DNA from: an uncultured Collinsella sp.
Lineage (GTDB): Bacteria; Actinomycetota; Coriobacteriia; Coriobacteriales; Coriobacteriaceae
Length of the DNA stretch: 64,000 bases
Direction of reading: 5' to 3'
Assembly (NCBI GenBank): GCA_958450865.1
Contig: CAUDNY010000003.1
Span: forward strand, 1 to 64,000
Shown: in pieces, positions 1 through 7,909 of the stretch
How the letters are laid out: every line of letters begins with the position of its first letter
Numbering within the stretch: position 1 is the stretch's first letter
Notes under the pieces: generated by a model
The model's input: the letters and a program-made list of their open reading frames with translations, nothing else
What the model was told of the DNA's origin: nothing
Database searches by the model: none
Position numbers and translations under genes: made by a program

Positions 1-274
1 GCTCGATCCTCTGCTGCAGGGACTCGCTCAGCTCGCCGTAGGAGGCCGCCAGCCGTACTTCCTTGGACAACTCCGCCATCGAGTCCTTCAACGCCTTCTG
101 CACGCTTACAGAGGGCCTCACCTCGACCTGGGTATCGGTGAGCTTGGCGATGATGTAGTCCTGCCTGCTCATGCCGCTCCAGGCTGCCATCTCGCATATG
201 AGCTTGTGCTCCTCGGGCGTGCAGCGAAACGCCATCGTCTTGCTGCGCTTGCGGGCGCTGTTCTCGCACGGCAT
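1..274 (-). CDS. MobC-like mobilisation / ribbon-helix-helix protein (partial, 3' end off window)
   Basis: About 91 codons are visible and no stop is reached before base 1. The start is ATG at 272-274, five bases after the integrase stop, with the GAGGGGG at the integrase end as ribosome binding site. The N-terminus (KTMAFRCTPEEHKLICEMA, then a WSGMSRQDYI turn) resembles the ribbon-helix-helix start of MobC-type relaxosome accessory proteins, which help a relaxase open oriT DNA. The order int then mob fits a mobilizable element. A simpler RHH repressor cannot be excluded because the C-terminal part is missing. Confidence 0.55.
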   Translation of the reverse strand, partial: MPCENSARKRSKTMAFRCTPEEHKLICEMAAWSGMSRQDYIIAKLTDTQVEVRPSVSVQKALKDSMAELSKEVRLAASYGELSESLQQRIE

Positions 275-279
275 CTTGC

Positions 280-1350
280 TTACCCCCTCGCTCCATCGAG
301 CGCGGCGGCCATCTCGTCCTGCTTCGTGGGGAACAGGTGCGCGTAGCGGTAGGTGATGTCCACCGCCTCGTGGCCCATGCGCTCGGCGATGGCCAGCGCG
401 GAGAAGCCCATCTCGATCAGCAGGCTCACGTGGCTGTGGCGTATGTCGTGTATGCGGATGCGCTTCACGCCCGACGCCTTGCACCCGCGCTCCATCTCGT
501 GGGCCAGGAAGTGCTTGGTCACGGCGAACAGGCGCTCGTCGGGGGCGACGTCGTCGCGCATCTCGATGAAGTCCGCCATCTCGTCGCGAAGGAAGGCGGG
601 CATGACGATCGTGCGCACGGACTTGGGCGTCTTGGGGTCGGTCACGGTGTCCACGCCGTGGAGGCTCTGGTACGACTTGTTGATGCGCAGCCGCGAGCTA
701 TCCAGCATGAAGTCGGACGGCGTGAGCGCCAGGAGCTCGCCGCAGCGTATGCCCGTCCAGTACAGCAGCTCGAAGGCGTGGAATGAGAGAGGCTTGTCCA
801 TGACGGCCTCGCTGAACCTCAGGTACTCGTCCTTGGTCCAGAACTGCATCTCGCCGCCCTTCTTCGAGCCTATCTTGTCGACCCTGCGCACCGGGTTGTC
901 GCTGAGGCCGTAGTAGCGCTCGGCGTGGTTGAAGATGGCGTTGAGCTGGTTGTTCACTGTGCGCAGGTACGTCGGTGCCCAGGGCTTCCCGTCGGCGTCC
1001 CGGTGCTCGGTGAGCTCGTTTTGCCACCTGATGACGTCGATCGGCCTCACGTCGCACATGCGCATGTCCCCGAAGAACGGCACGAGCTTGTCGTTGATGA
1101 TGTACTCCTTGGTGATCCACGTGTGCTCGCGTATGCGCGGCTTCACCTCGGAGGCGTACACCTCGACGAACTCGGAGAACGTCATGTCCATGGCCCCGCC
1201 GTTAAGGCTCTTGAACTGGCTCTCCCACACTGCGGCCTCCACCTCGGAGGAGAAGCCGCGCTTCGTCTTGTGGCGCTTCGAGCCGCGGGCGTCGCGGTAG
1301 TAGCACTGCACGTAGAACGTGCCGTTGCCGTCGTCCTTGTACACGGGCAT
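280..1350 (-). CDS. int: Tyrosine recombinase / integrase
   Basis: A 356-residue site-specific recombinase. Residues 1-35 form a short arm-type DNA-binding domain, about 55-130 a SAM-like core-binding domain (FSEFVEVYASEVKPRI), and 165-350 the catalytic domain. The catalytic set is present: Arg in TGIRCGEL, HxxR in IHDIRHSH, His in ERMGHEAV and the nucleophile Tyr in ITYRYAHLF. The start ATG (1348-1350) follows the excisionase stop by one base, with a GGAGG site inside that gene's end, so the two are translationally coupled. It probably recombines the element at the guaA 3' end. The length is normal for Tn916/phage-type integrases. Confidence 0.93.
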   Translation of the reverse strand: MPVYKDDGNGTFYVQCYYRDARGSKRHKTKRGFSSEVEAAVWESQFKSLNGGAMDMTFSEFVEVYASEVKPRIREHTWITKEYIINDKLVPFFGDMRMCDVRPIDVIRWQNELTEHRDADGKPWAPTYLRTVNNQLNAIFNHAERYYGLSDNPVRRVDKIGSKKGGEMQFWTKDEYLRFSEAVMDKPLSFHAFELLYWTGIRCGELLALTPSDFMLDSSRLRINKSYQSLHGVDTVTDPKTPKSVRTIVMPAFLRDEMADFIEMRDDVAPDERLFAVTKHFLAHEMERGCKASGVKRIRIHDIRHSHVSLLIEMGFSALAIAERMGHEAVDITYRYAHLFPTKQDEMAAALDGARG

Positions 1351-1351
1351 G

Positions 1352-1555
1352 TCAGTCCACCTCCGGGAAGTACAGGGCGTCGAAGACGTCGCTTCGAACG
1401 CGCCCGCGGATGACCACGCGCCCGCGCGCCTCCTGCTCGGCGTTTATCTTCCTGATCACCTCGTAGGCGCTGCCTTTCTTGATCCTCAGCAGCTCCGCGA
1501 CCTCGTCGGCGTCCAGCATGTGCGGCCTCGGCGTCTTCGCCACCTTCTCGTCCAT
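1352..1555 (-). CDS. Excisionase-like helix-turn-helix protein
   Basis: A 67-residue protein with a MerR/AlpA-like helix-turn-helix: HMLDADEVAELLRIKKGSAY is followed by a recognition-helix region and a basic wing (GRVVIRGRVRSDVF). I chose ATG at 1553-1555 because GGAGGA lies just before it; a TTG at 1570 is in frame but has no binding site. It is encoded immediately before the integrase in one transcript. Proteins of this size and position act as excisionase/directionality factors, bending attachment-site DNA. Naming it Xis is inference from context. Confidence 0.72.
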   Translation of the reverse strand: MDEKVAKTPRPHMLDADEVAELLRIKKGSAYEVIRKINAEQEARGRVVIRGRVRSDVFDALYFPEVD

Positions 1556-1571
1556 GGCTCCTCCAATCAAT

Positions 1572-1678
1572 GGCGTACGGATACGTACGGTTCACAGATT
1601 CAGAGTAAACGTACATATCTGTACTGTCAATAGAATTGCGTACATTTGCGTACGCTGATAAGATGTGCTGGTACGTAA
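1572..1678. promoter_or_regulatory. CGTAC-box operator cluster between excisionase and repressor
   Basis: At least six CGTAC/GTACG motifs lie in about 105 bp: 1574-1579, 1584-1589, 1609-1613, 1639-1643, 1648-1653 and 1671-1675. They surround the divergent promoters of the xis-int transcript and the XRE gene. Clustered copies of one short motif between a repressor and the genes it would silence are what a lysogeny-type switch looks like. That the XRE protein binds them is inference. Confidence 0.55.
1602..1630 (-). promoter_or_regulatory. Sigma-70 type promoter of the xis-int transcript
   Basis: On the minus strand a perfect -35 TTGACA (1630-1625) and a -10 TACTCT (1607-1602) are 17 bases apart. 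The spacer contains two GTAC motifs, so a protein bound there would block polymerase. Confidence 0.6.
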
Positions 1679-1695
1679 TTCCAGGAGGAGGGCTC

Positions 1696-2109
1696 ATGTC
1701 CGTAGGCGAGAACATAAGGCGGTACCGCAAGTCGCGCGGCATGACGCAGGCGCAGCTCGCCGAGGCGGTCGGCCTGACCGAGGGGGCCGTGCGCCACTAC
1801 GAGAGCGGCATCCGCGCCGTCAAGCCCGAGCTGCTCGAGTCCATCTCCGCGGCGCTCGGCGTGTCCGTCAACGCCCTCAAGGATTACGGCGTCGAGACTG
1901 CGGGCGACCTCATGTCGCTGCTCGTGCGGCTCGAGGACTCCTTCGGCATCGTGCCCGCAGCCGACGGCACGGGCCTCTCCCTGAACCCCAAGGCGCCGCA
2001 CGCGCCCAAAGCCGCGATGGCGATCGAACTGTGGGCAGAGAAGCGCGCGCAGCTCGAAAACGGCAAGATCGACGCCGACGAATACGAGGACTGGAAAGCC
2101 TCGCTGTAG
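1696..2109 (+). CDS. XRE-family repressor
   Basis: A 137-residue protein. Residues 4-58 are a Cro/CI-type helix-turn-helix (IRRYRKSRGMTQAQLAEAVG, then TEGAVRHYESGIR); residues 60-137 are a helical tail without a recognisable LexA-type protease. Start ATG 1696-1698 has AGGAGG at 1683-1688, which excludes the in-frame start at 1636. It is divergent from xis-int across the CGTAC boxes, so it probably represses excision and itself. How it is inactivated is not visible: a host factor or an antirepressor encoded further left would be needed. Confidence 0.82.
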   Translation: MSVGENIRRYRKSRGMTQAQLAEAVGLTEGAVRHYESGIRAVKPELLESISAALGVSVNALKDYGVETAGDLMSLLVRLEDSFGIVPAADGTGLSLNPKAPHAPKAAMAIELWAEKRAQLENGKIDADEYEDWKASL

Positions 2110-2195
2110 CGGCTCTCCGCATTTCGCGATCAACGCAACCGAATCAGGACGGTGGACCAGGCGGCGAGCGCCGCTCGGGCCTGCGTAAGCTGAGC

Positions 2196-2571
2196 TTTTA
2201 CTCCCCATTGCATGCCAAGGCATTTCCGGCGCACCTGGGGAGTAAATGACGCGGTGGCTTACACGGCGGCACGCGGCAGTACGCCGCGGCATTTCCCCTG
2301 GTTACTCCCGTTTTCATTGAGGCGGCGAGATTCTTTACTCCCCATTAACCACCTGGGAAAACGCTGTGAGAAGACCGCCGAAAAGCCTATTGAGTTCGAT
2401 TTGAGTTTCACAGGCCCCGAAACGGCCCCGTTTGGCTCTCGGAGACAAAAATCGCGCGTCTACTCACTTGGGATGAATCCTTACTCCCGTTCCTCCGAAT
2501 GCCGCACCGTGCCTTGCCGTCTTGAAACACGGGGGAGTAAATTGCGAAATCGCAGGTGAAAGGGAGTAAAA
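2196..2571. repeat. Dispersed TTTACTCCC boxes between repressor and guaA
   Basis: The 618-bp gap 2110-2727 has no convincing gene. It carries TTACTCCC in both orientations: 2196-2206, 2237-2246 (inverted), 2301-2310, 2334-2343, 2481-2489, 2531-2541 (inverted) and 2562-2571 (inverted). A related TTTACTCACC is at 2625-2634. The guaA 3' end itself reads CTACTCCCACTC (2728-2739), sharing TACTCCC. These are candidate integrase arm or core binding sites. A short inverted repeat (GCCTCCGT and ACGGAGGC, 2585-2612) also lies here and could act as a terminator. Confidence 0.55.
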
Positions 2572-2727
2572 CGACAAAGAAAAAGCCTCCGTCCCAACGC
2601 GGGAACGGAGGCTCGGTTATCGTATTTACTCACCAACATCGCTGGCGGCTTTGCCGTGACTCTCGTACAAAACGAAACTCAGCGGCACAGTGCGGCACTC
2701 AAAAATGCAGGTCAGAACCCTATCAGC

Positions 2728-2744
2728 CTACTCCCACTCAATGG
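2728..2744. other. Candidate attachment-site core at the guaA 3' end
   Basis: The last codons of guaA (Ile-Glu-Trp-Glu-stop) read CTACTCCCACTCAATGG on the plus strand and form the border with the integrated element. Tyrosine-integrase islands in other bacteria use this guaA end as attB. The second copy is outside the window, so the core is a prediction. Confidence 0.4.
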
Positions 2745-4326
2745 TCGCGGGCGGCTTGGACGTGATGTCGTAGCACACGCGGTTAGCACCGGGGACCTCG
2801 GCCACGATGCGGCCGGAGATGCGGGCCAGGACGTCGTAGGGCAGCTTGGCCCAGTCGGCGGTCATGGCGTCGCTGGACTCGACCGCGCGCAGGATGATCG
2901 GGCGCTGGTAAGTGCGCTCGTCGCCCATAACGCCGACGGACTTAATGTCGGGCAGAACCGCGAAATACTGCCAGCAGCTGTGCTCGGAGTTGCGCTCACC
3001 GGTCTGCTCAAACAGACGCTGGTTGTAGGCATCGAGCTCCTCGCGCACGATGGCGTCGGCGTTCTTGAGGATCTCGAGCTTCTCCTTGTCGACCGCGCCG
3101 ATGATGCGGATGGCAAGACCCGGGCCCGGGAAGGGCTGGCGGAACACGATGTGACCCGGCAGGCCGAGCGCCAGACCAAGCGCACGGACCTCGTCCTTAA
3201 AGAAGTGGTCGAGCGGCTCGATGAGGTCGAAGTGCACGCCCTCGGGGAACGGGATCAGGTTGTGGTGGCTCTTGATGGTGGCCGTCTTGCCGCCCGTCTT
3301 GCGAGCGCCGGACTCGATGATGTCGGGGTAGATGGTGCCCTGAGCCAGATACTTGACCGGCTTGCCATCGGTCTCGAGCTGCTGCGCCACGGCGAAGAAC
3401 TCTTTCCAGAACTGCGTACCGATGATGCGGCGCTTCTCCTCGGGCTCGGTCACGCCGGCCAGAAGCTCGGCATAGCGGTCCTCGGCGTGAACGTGGATAA
3501 AGTCGACATCGAACTGCTTGGTGAAGACCTCCTCCACCTGCTCGGGCTCGCCCTTGCGCAGCAGGCCGTGGTTGATGAACACGCAGGTCATCTGCTTGCC
3601 CACGGCGCGAGCGCCCAGCGCAGCCACGACGGAGGAGTCGACGCCACCGGACAGGGCCAGAATCACGCGGTCGTCGCCGACCTTCTCGCGAAACTCGGCC
3701 GTCATGGTCTCGACCAGGTTGTCCATGCTCCAGTTGGGCTCCAGGCCGCAGATCTCAAACAGGAAGTTGCTCAGCAGCTGCTGACCGTACTCGGAGTGCT
3801 TGACCTCGGGGTGGAACTGCGTGGTGAAAATCTTGCGCTCGACGCACTCCATAGCGGCAACCGGGCACACGTCGGTGCTGGCGGTAACGGTAAAGCCCTC
3901 AGGCACCTCGGACACGGCGTCGCGGTGGCTCATCCACACGGTCTGCTCCATAGGCGTGGAGTTAAAGAGCTTGGCACCAGCCGCGCGCGTGATGGTGGCG
4001 CGGCCGTACTCGCCCACCTCGGAGTGGCCAACCTTGCCGCCGAGCGTCACGGCCGTGATCTGATGGCCGTAGCAAAAGCCCAGGACGGGAAGGCCCAGGT
4101 CAAAGATGGCGGGGTCGATGGACGGAGCGTCCTCGGCATACACAGAAGCCGGGCCGCCAGAAAGGATGAGCGCAGAGGCGTTCATCTCGCGAATCTCGTC
4201 GGCCGAGATGTCGCAGGGGACAATCTCGGAATACACGTTGAGGTCGCGGACGCGACGGGCAATGAGCTGACCGTACTGCGCACCAAAGTCGAGTACGAGG
4301 ACCTTTGCGGAAGCCTTTTGATCCAT
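2728..4326 (-). CDS. guaA: GMP synthase (glutamine-hydrolysing)
   Basis: A 532-residue enzyme converting XMP to GMP with ATP and glutamine in purine biosynthesis. The N-terminal class I glutamine amidotransferase has nucleophile Cys in GFCYGHQ and the HPE pair in FHPEVKHSEYG. An ATP-pyrophosphatase domain follows (SGGVDSS P-loop), then the C-terminal dimerisation domain ending ATIEWE. The start is ATG 4324-4326 behind AGGAGGG; the upstream in-frame extension lacks homology. The element on its 3' side leaves the reading frame intact. Confidence 0.97.
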   Translation of the reverse strand: MDQKASAKVLVLDFGAQYGQLIARRVRDLNVYSEIVPCDISADEIREMNASALILSGGPASVYAEDAPSIDPAIFDLGLPVLGFCYGHQITAVTLGGKVGHSEVGEYGRATITRAAGAKLFNSTPMEQTVWMSHRDAVSEVPEGFTVTASTDVCPVAAMECVERKIFTTQFHPEVKHSEYGQQLLSNFLFEICGLEPNWSMDNLVETMTAEFREKVGDDRVILALSGGVDSSVVAALGARAVGKQMTCVFINHGLLRKGEPEQVEEVFTKQFDVDFIHVHAEDRYAELLAGVTEPEEKRRIIGTQFWKEFFAVAQQLETDGKPVKYLAQGTIYPDIIESGARKTGGKTATIKSHHNLIPFPEGVHFDLIEPLDHFFKDEVRALGLALGLPGHIVFRQPFPGPGLAIRIIGAVDKEKLEILKNADAIVREELDAYNQRLFEQTGERNSEHSCWQYFAVLPDIKSVGVMGDERTYQRPIILRAVESSDAMTADWAKLPYDVLARISGRIVAEVPGANRVCYDITSKPPATIEWE

Positions 4327-4593
4327 GGTTTCCCCCTCCTGTTGGCGGGGAGCCGGTGCCCACCCGCGTGAATGAACGAAAATAACTTTCATAGTGTACA
4401 CGTTATATGGGGTTTCTCGTCCCTCGCAGCCATCAGCGCACGGCAAACGCACGACCTGGGCCCTATTTGACGGCGATTGAAGTGTTACCAAACGTTACAG
4501 ATGATGTAATACGTTTGAACATTGGATGCCCTGTGCCACAATACTGCCGAACGACTCCGCCTCTGCGGCGGCAAATACGATAGGAATACCAGA

Positions 4594-5607
4594 ATGAAGC
4601 GCATCCTTCTCATCGCCACGGGCGGCACCATCGCATCGACCGAGGACGGCAACGGCCTCTCCCCCGCCCTGACCGGTGAGGAACTCGCCCAGAGCGTCCC
4701 CGAGATCTCGGGCCTCTGCAAGCTCGACGTGGTGCAGCCCATGAACATCGACAGCACCAACATGCGCCCCAGCGACTGGATGCGTATCCGCGACGTCATC
4801 GTCGAGGGTTATGCCGACCACGACGGCTTCGTGATTCTGCACGGCACCGACACCATGAGCTACACCGCGGCGGCGCTTTCCTATCTGATTCAGGACAGCC
4901 CCAAGCCTATCGTACTCACCGGCTCGCAAAAGCCCATGGGCAATCCCTTTACCGACGCCAAGCTCAACCTGTACCAGAGCCTGCTCTATGCGCTCGACGA
5001 GCACTCGCACGACGTCTCAATCGTGTTTGGCGGCGTAGCCATTGCCGGCACGCGCGCCCGCAAACAGCGCACCATGAGCTTTAACGCGTTCATTAGCGTC
5101 AACTATCCGCCCATCGCCTATATCCGCAACGACCGCATCGTGCGCAACGGGCTTCACGGCACGCATCAGGGCGAAAACCCGGTGCGTTTCTACGACAGCA
5201 TCGACCCGCGCGTATTTGTACTCAAGCTCACGCCCGGCGTAAACCCGGGCATCCTCGACGCCCTTGCCGATAGCTACGGCGCTGTAATCCTTGAGACCTT
5301 TGGCATTGGCGGTATCCCCGAGTTTGGGGAGTCGGGCGAGTCGTTCCAAGAGGCGATTTTCCGCTGGGTCGATTCGGGCCGCACCGTCGTTATGACCACG
5401 CAGGTCCCCGAAGAGGGCCTTGACCTGGGTGTTTATGAGGTCGGCCGTGCCTACGCCGATCATCCGGGAATTTTGCGCGGCGACGACATGACCACCGAGA
5501 CGCTCGTGGCCAAAACCATGTGGGCACTCGGTCAGTCACGCGATGCCGCCGAGATTCAGCGCCTGTTCTACAGCCAAGTCAACCACGACCGCGTCCCGAT
5601 GGCGTAA
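4594..5607 (+). CDS. ansA: Type I L-asparaginase
   Basis: A 337-residue enzyme hydrolysing asparagine to aspartate and ammonia. The two nucleophile/triad motifs are present: ATGGTIAST near residues 7-15 and HGTDTMSYTA near 85-94. There is no signal peptide, which fits the cytosolic type I form. The start is ATG 4594-4596, where family homology begins (MKRILLIATGG). It is divergent from guaA over about 270 bp and is probably transcribed alone. Confidence 0.93.
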   Translation: MKRILLIATGGTIASTEDGNGLSPALTGEELAQSVPEISGLCKLDVVQPMNIDSTNMRPSDWMRIRDVIVEGYADHDGFVILHGTDTMSYTAAALSYLIQDSPKPIVLTGSQKPMGNPFTDAKLNLYQSLLYALDEHSHDVSIVFGGVAIAGTRARKQRTMSFNAFISVNYPPIAYIRNDRIVRNGLHGTHQGENPVRFYDSIDPRVFVLKLTPGVNPGILDALADSYGAVILETFGIGGIPEFGESGESFQEAIFRWVDSGRTVVMTTQVPEEGLDLGVYEVGRAYADHPGILRGDDMTTETLVAKTMWALGQSRDAAEIQRLFYSQVNHDRVPMA

Positions 5608-5629
5608 TTCAGTTGTCGACGGGTATCCC

Positions 5630-5848
5630 CTATTCGATACCCTCGAGAAGCTCTGACACCGTCATGCCGAGTGCAGGCGCGATCTTAAATAGAACCTTGA
5701 GCGTGAAATTTGCCGTCCCATCTTCGATTCTGTCGAGATAGGGTCGGCTGATTCCTGTCGCCACACAAAAATCAACCTTGGAGATACCAAGGTCCCTGCG
5801 TGTCTCTTCGACCCGCCTGCCAAGAATCTGTTTAGCACGTTCGTCCAT
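5630..5848 (-). CDS. Small XRE-family regulator
   Basis: A 72-residue protein that is almost entirely one Cro/CI helix-turn-helix (RRDLGISKVDFCVATGIS, then RPYLDRIEDGTAN). It is convergent with ansA and divergent from the gene at 5925, with a 22-bp perfect palindrome between them. Small stand-alone XRE proteins in this position are commonly autoregulators, and the neighbour may be its partner. No strong Shine-Dalgarno precedes ATG 5848, so it may be translated from a leader-poor transcript. Confidence 0.8.
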   Translation of the reverse strand: MDERAKQILGRRVEETRRDLGISKVDFCVATGISRPYLDRIEDGTANFTLKVLFKIAPALGMTVSELLEGIE

Positions 5849-5878
5849 GCAGACGAGTTTGAAATGGAGCCGAACATA

Positions 5879-5900
5879 AACGTAAACTATAGTTTACGTT
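5879..5900. promoter_or_regulatory. 22-bp perfect palindrome, probable XRE operator
   Basis: The central 20 bases read ACGTAAACTATAGTTTACGT, extended by one A/T pair on each side, giving perfect twofold symmetry. It lies 30 bases before the XRE start and 24 before the divergent start at 5925. TTGAAA (5859-5864) and TAAACT (5883-5888), 18 bases apart, could form the plus-strand promoter, so a bound dimer would block it. Confidence 0.65.
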
Positions 5901-5924
5901 TTGCCGAATACACAGGAGTTTTCT

Positions 5925-6314
5925 ATGTCGGGTTCTTCGGTCCGCACGTACCGAGCCACGCTTCGCACAAACAGCGCACCGCCCAAGCTCGTCGTCGTTG
6001 AAGCAGAATGTCTTTCGCCCGATGAGCGCACAGCATTTGCATTGCTATCAAGTCGCGTCGCCGCCATTCTGGTCCCTTGCCCGGCGCAAGGTGAACTTGC
6101 CATCCAATGCCAAACGCACAGCTGCTCGCTCAATCAGGCTGCCGTAATCGCAACCAGCCAACGCGGCCTGCCCCTTCTTTTAGAAGCCGGTACCGCGCTC
6201 ACCCTTCGCGGCACCGGATACGAAAACGAGGCCGCCGCCGACATGGTCTTTAAACCACGATCGAGCGGCGGCCTCGCAGCAGCCATCGAATATGCTTGCA
6301 GGCTCGTTGCCTAA
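5925..6314 (+). CDS. Hypothetical protein paired with XRE regulator
   Basis: A 129-residue protein that I do not recognise. The start is ATG 5925 with AGGAG at 5914-5918. It has no membrane segment or signal peptide, an alternating alpha/beta pattern (KLVVVEAE, RVAAILVPC, ELAIQCQ) and three cysteines. Its promoter must overlap the palindrome 5879-5900, so the XRE protein at 5848 very likely controls it. The arrangement recalls toxin-antitoxin or small phage-type modules, but nothing in the protein proves that. Confidence 0.6.
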   Translation: MSGSSVRTYRATLRTNSAPPKLVVVEAECLSPDERTAFALLSSRVAAILVPCPAQGELAIQCQTHSCSLNQAAVIATSQRGLPLLLEAGTALTLRGTGYENEAAADMVFKPRSSGGLAAAIEYACRLVA

Positions 6315-6323
6315 AGGCGCAAG

Positions 6324-6707
6324 CTAAAAGCCCAGGCCAAAGCCCATACCGGTAATCGCCGAATACATAAAGTAGACGTTGATCACGTTGAGGAACACAC
6401 CCGTGATGCAACCGTTACGCAGGTAGCGCTCGCACACGATGCGCGCCATGGCGGCGGAGTCATCATTGTTCTTTGCCTGGCGTCCCGCCGTAAAGTACGT
6501 CGCCACGCTCAGCAGCAAGTTGAGCACCGGCAGCGCCAGCAACTCGTAGCTCTTGCCCCAGCGCGTCGCCTCGCCGGCGGCATTAAACTTTGTTGCCACC
6601 TCGGGACCAATGTTGGGGATAACACACGCTGCGACCACCAGCGGAATCACCGCAAGTACGAGCAGCGCAATACCCATGTAGCCAGCTTTTTTGCCATATT
6701 TAAACAT
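6324..6707 (-). CDS. DUF1648-like small membrane protein
   Basis: A 127-residue protein with three predicted membrane segments (about residues 10-32, 53-72 and 98-120). Between the first two lies the DUF1648-type loop PEVATKFNAAGEATRWGKS, typical of SdpI-like and related small membrane proteins. The function is unknown; SdpI relatives give immunity to a secreted toxin in Bacillus, but this protein is shorter. It sits 11 bp downstream of ychF on the same strand and may be co-transcribed. The assignment to the domain is from motif memory. Confidence 0.65.
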   Translation of the reverse strand: MFKYGKKAGYMGIALLVLAVIPLVVAACVIPNIGPEVATKFNAAGEATRWGKSYELLALPVLNLLLSVATYFTAGRQAKNNDDSAAMARIVCERYLRNGCITGVFLNVINVYFMYSAITGMGFGLGF

Positions 6708-6718
6708 ATGCGTCGTCC

Positions 6719-7795
6719 TTACACGTTAAAGCGGAAGTGCACGACGTCGCCATCGGCCATGACATAGTCCTTGCCCTCGATACGCAGCTTGCCGGCGGCC
6801 TTGGCGCCCTGCTCGCCGCCAAGCTCGATGTAGTCGTCGTAGCCAATGACCTCGGCCTTAATAAAGCCGCGCTCAAAGTCGGTGTGGATGACACCGGCGG
6901 CCTGCGGGGCGGTCGCGCCCTGACGCACCGTCCAGGCCTTGACCTCCATCTCACCAGCCGTAAAGAACGACTGCAGGCCAAGCAGCTTGTAGGCGGCCTG
7001 CGCGAGCACGTCCAGGCCGGGCTGCTCCAGGCCCAGGCTCTCCAGGTAGTCGGCAGCGTCCTCGGGATCGAGCTCGGAAAGCTCGGCCTCGATCTTGGCG
7101 CAGATGGGCAGCGGCTTGACGCCGTCGATGGGCGCCAGGTCCTCGTTGAGCATGTCCTCGTCTACGTTGGCCACATACAGGATGGGCTTCATGGTGAGCA
7201 GGAACAGACCCTTGGCAGCGGCGCGCTCCTCGTCGGTCATCTCCATGGACGCGGCGCGCTTGCCCTCGTTGAGCCAGGCAAGCAGGCGCTTGGCGACCTC
7301 AAACTTGGGCATGAGCTCCTTGTCGCGCTTGGCCTCCTTCTCGAGCTTGGGCAGCTGTTTCTCGAGCGTGCCCATGTCGGCCAGGATGAGCTCGGTCATG
7401 ATGGTGTCGGCATCGCCGGCGGGATCGACGAACTCGCCGGTGCGGCCCACCTCGCGCATGACGTTGGGGTCCTTAAAGTAGCGCACGACCTCGCAGATGG
7501 CATCGGTCTCGCGAATGTTGGCCAGGAACTGGTTGCCCAGACCCTCGCCCTCGTTAGCGCCCTTCACCAGACCTGCGATGTCGACAAACTCGACCGTAGC
7601 CGGCACAATGCGGCCCGGGTTAACGATGTCGGCGAGCTTTTGCAAGCGGCTATCGGGCACATCGACGATACCCACGTTGGGGTCGATCGTGGCAAACGGA
7701 TAGTTGGCGGCAAGGCCGGTCTTTTTGGTAAGCGCGGTGAACAACGTCGACTTGCCCACGTTAGGCAGGCCCACGATACCGATGGAAAGGGACAC
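6719..7795 (-). CDS. ychF: Redox-regulated ATPase YchF (Obg-family)
   Basis: A 358-residue P-loop protein of the Obg/YchF group. GLPNVGKSTLF is the Walker A at residues 8-18, DIAGLVKGA is switch II, the NKxD position reads NVDE (YchF prefers ATP), and a C-terminal TGS domain ends in KDYVMADGDVVHFRFNV. I chose GTG at 7795 because AAAGGAG lies five bases before it and homology starts at LSIGIVGLPN; an ATG at 7831 is in frame. Known relatives bind ribosomes and act in translation or stress signalling. Confidence 0.93.
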   Translation of the reverse strand: MSLSIGIVGLPNVGKSTLFTALTKKTGLAANYPFATIDPNVGIVDVPDSRLQKLADIVNPGRIVPATVEFVDIAGLVKGANEGEGLGNQFLANIRETDAICEVVRYFKDPNVMREVGRTGEFVDPAGDADTIMTELILADMGTLEKQLPKLEKEAKRDKELMPKFEVAKRLLAWLNEGKRAASMEMTDEERAAAKGLFLLTMKPILYVANVDEDMLNEDLAPIDGVKPLPICAKIEAELSELDPEDAADYLESLGLEQPGLDVLAQAAYKLLGLQSFFTAGEMEVKAWTVRQGATAPQAAGVIHTDFERGFIKAEVIGYDDYIELGGEQGAKAAGKLRIEGKDYVMADGDVVHFRFNV

Positions 7796-7909
7796 GACAG
7801 CTCCTTTTGGTACAGGTACTTCAAACTTCATAAGTATAGCGCCGTCGCAGCATCCGGGCGAATCCGGACACCATGGCGGCGCAAATGAAGCAGAGATAGG
7901 GGTCGCTGA

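Larger units (their letters stand above)
1..2727. mobile_element. guaA-side end of an integrative/mobilizable element
   Basis: This stretch holds a MobC-like mobilisation protein, a tyrosine integrase, an excisionase-like HTH protein and a divergently transcribed XRE repressor, followed by about 600 bp of repeat-rich non-coding DNA that stops at the guaA 3' end. Integrase, excisionase and repressor next to a housekeeping 3' end is the usual layout of an integrated element, and guaA 3' ends are a known target for tyrosine-integrase islands. Only one end is visible; the other attachment site would lie left of base 1. The limits are inferred, not seen as a duplicated core. Confidence 0.7.

Noticed and set aside
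2656..4371. A 571-codon plus-strand frame
   Set aside because: Antisense shadow of guaA, caused by GC-rich codon structure; no binding site or homology.
4327..4593. Purine riboswitch upstream of guaA
   Set aside because: The conserved purine-riboswitch core is not present in the leader.
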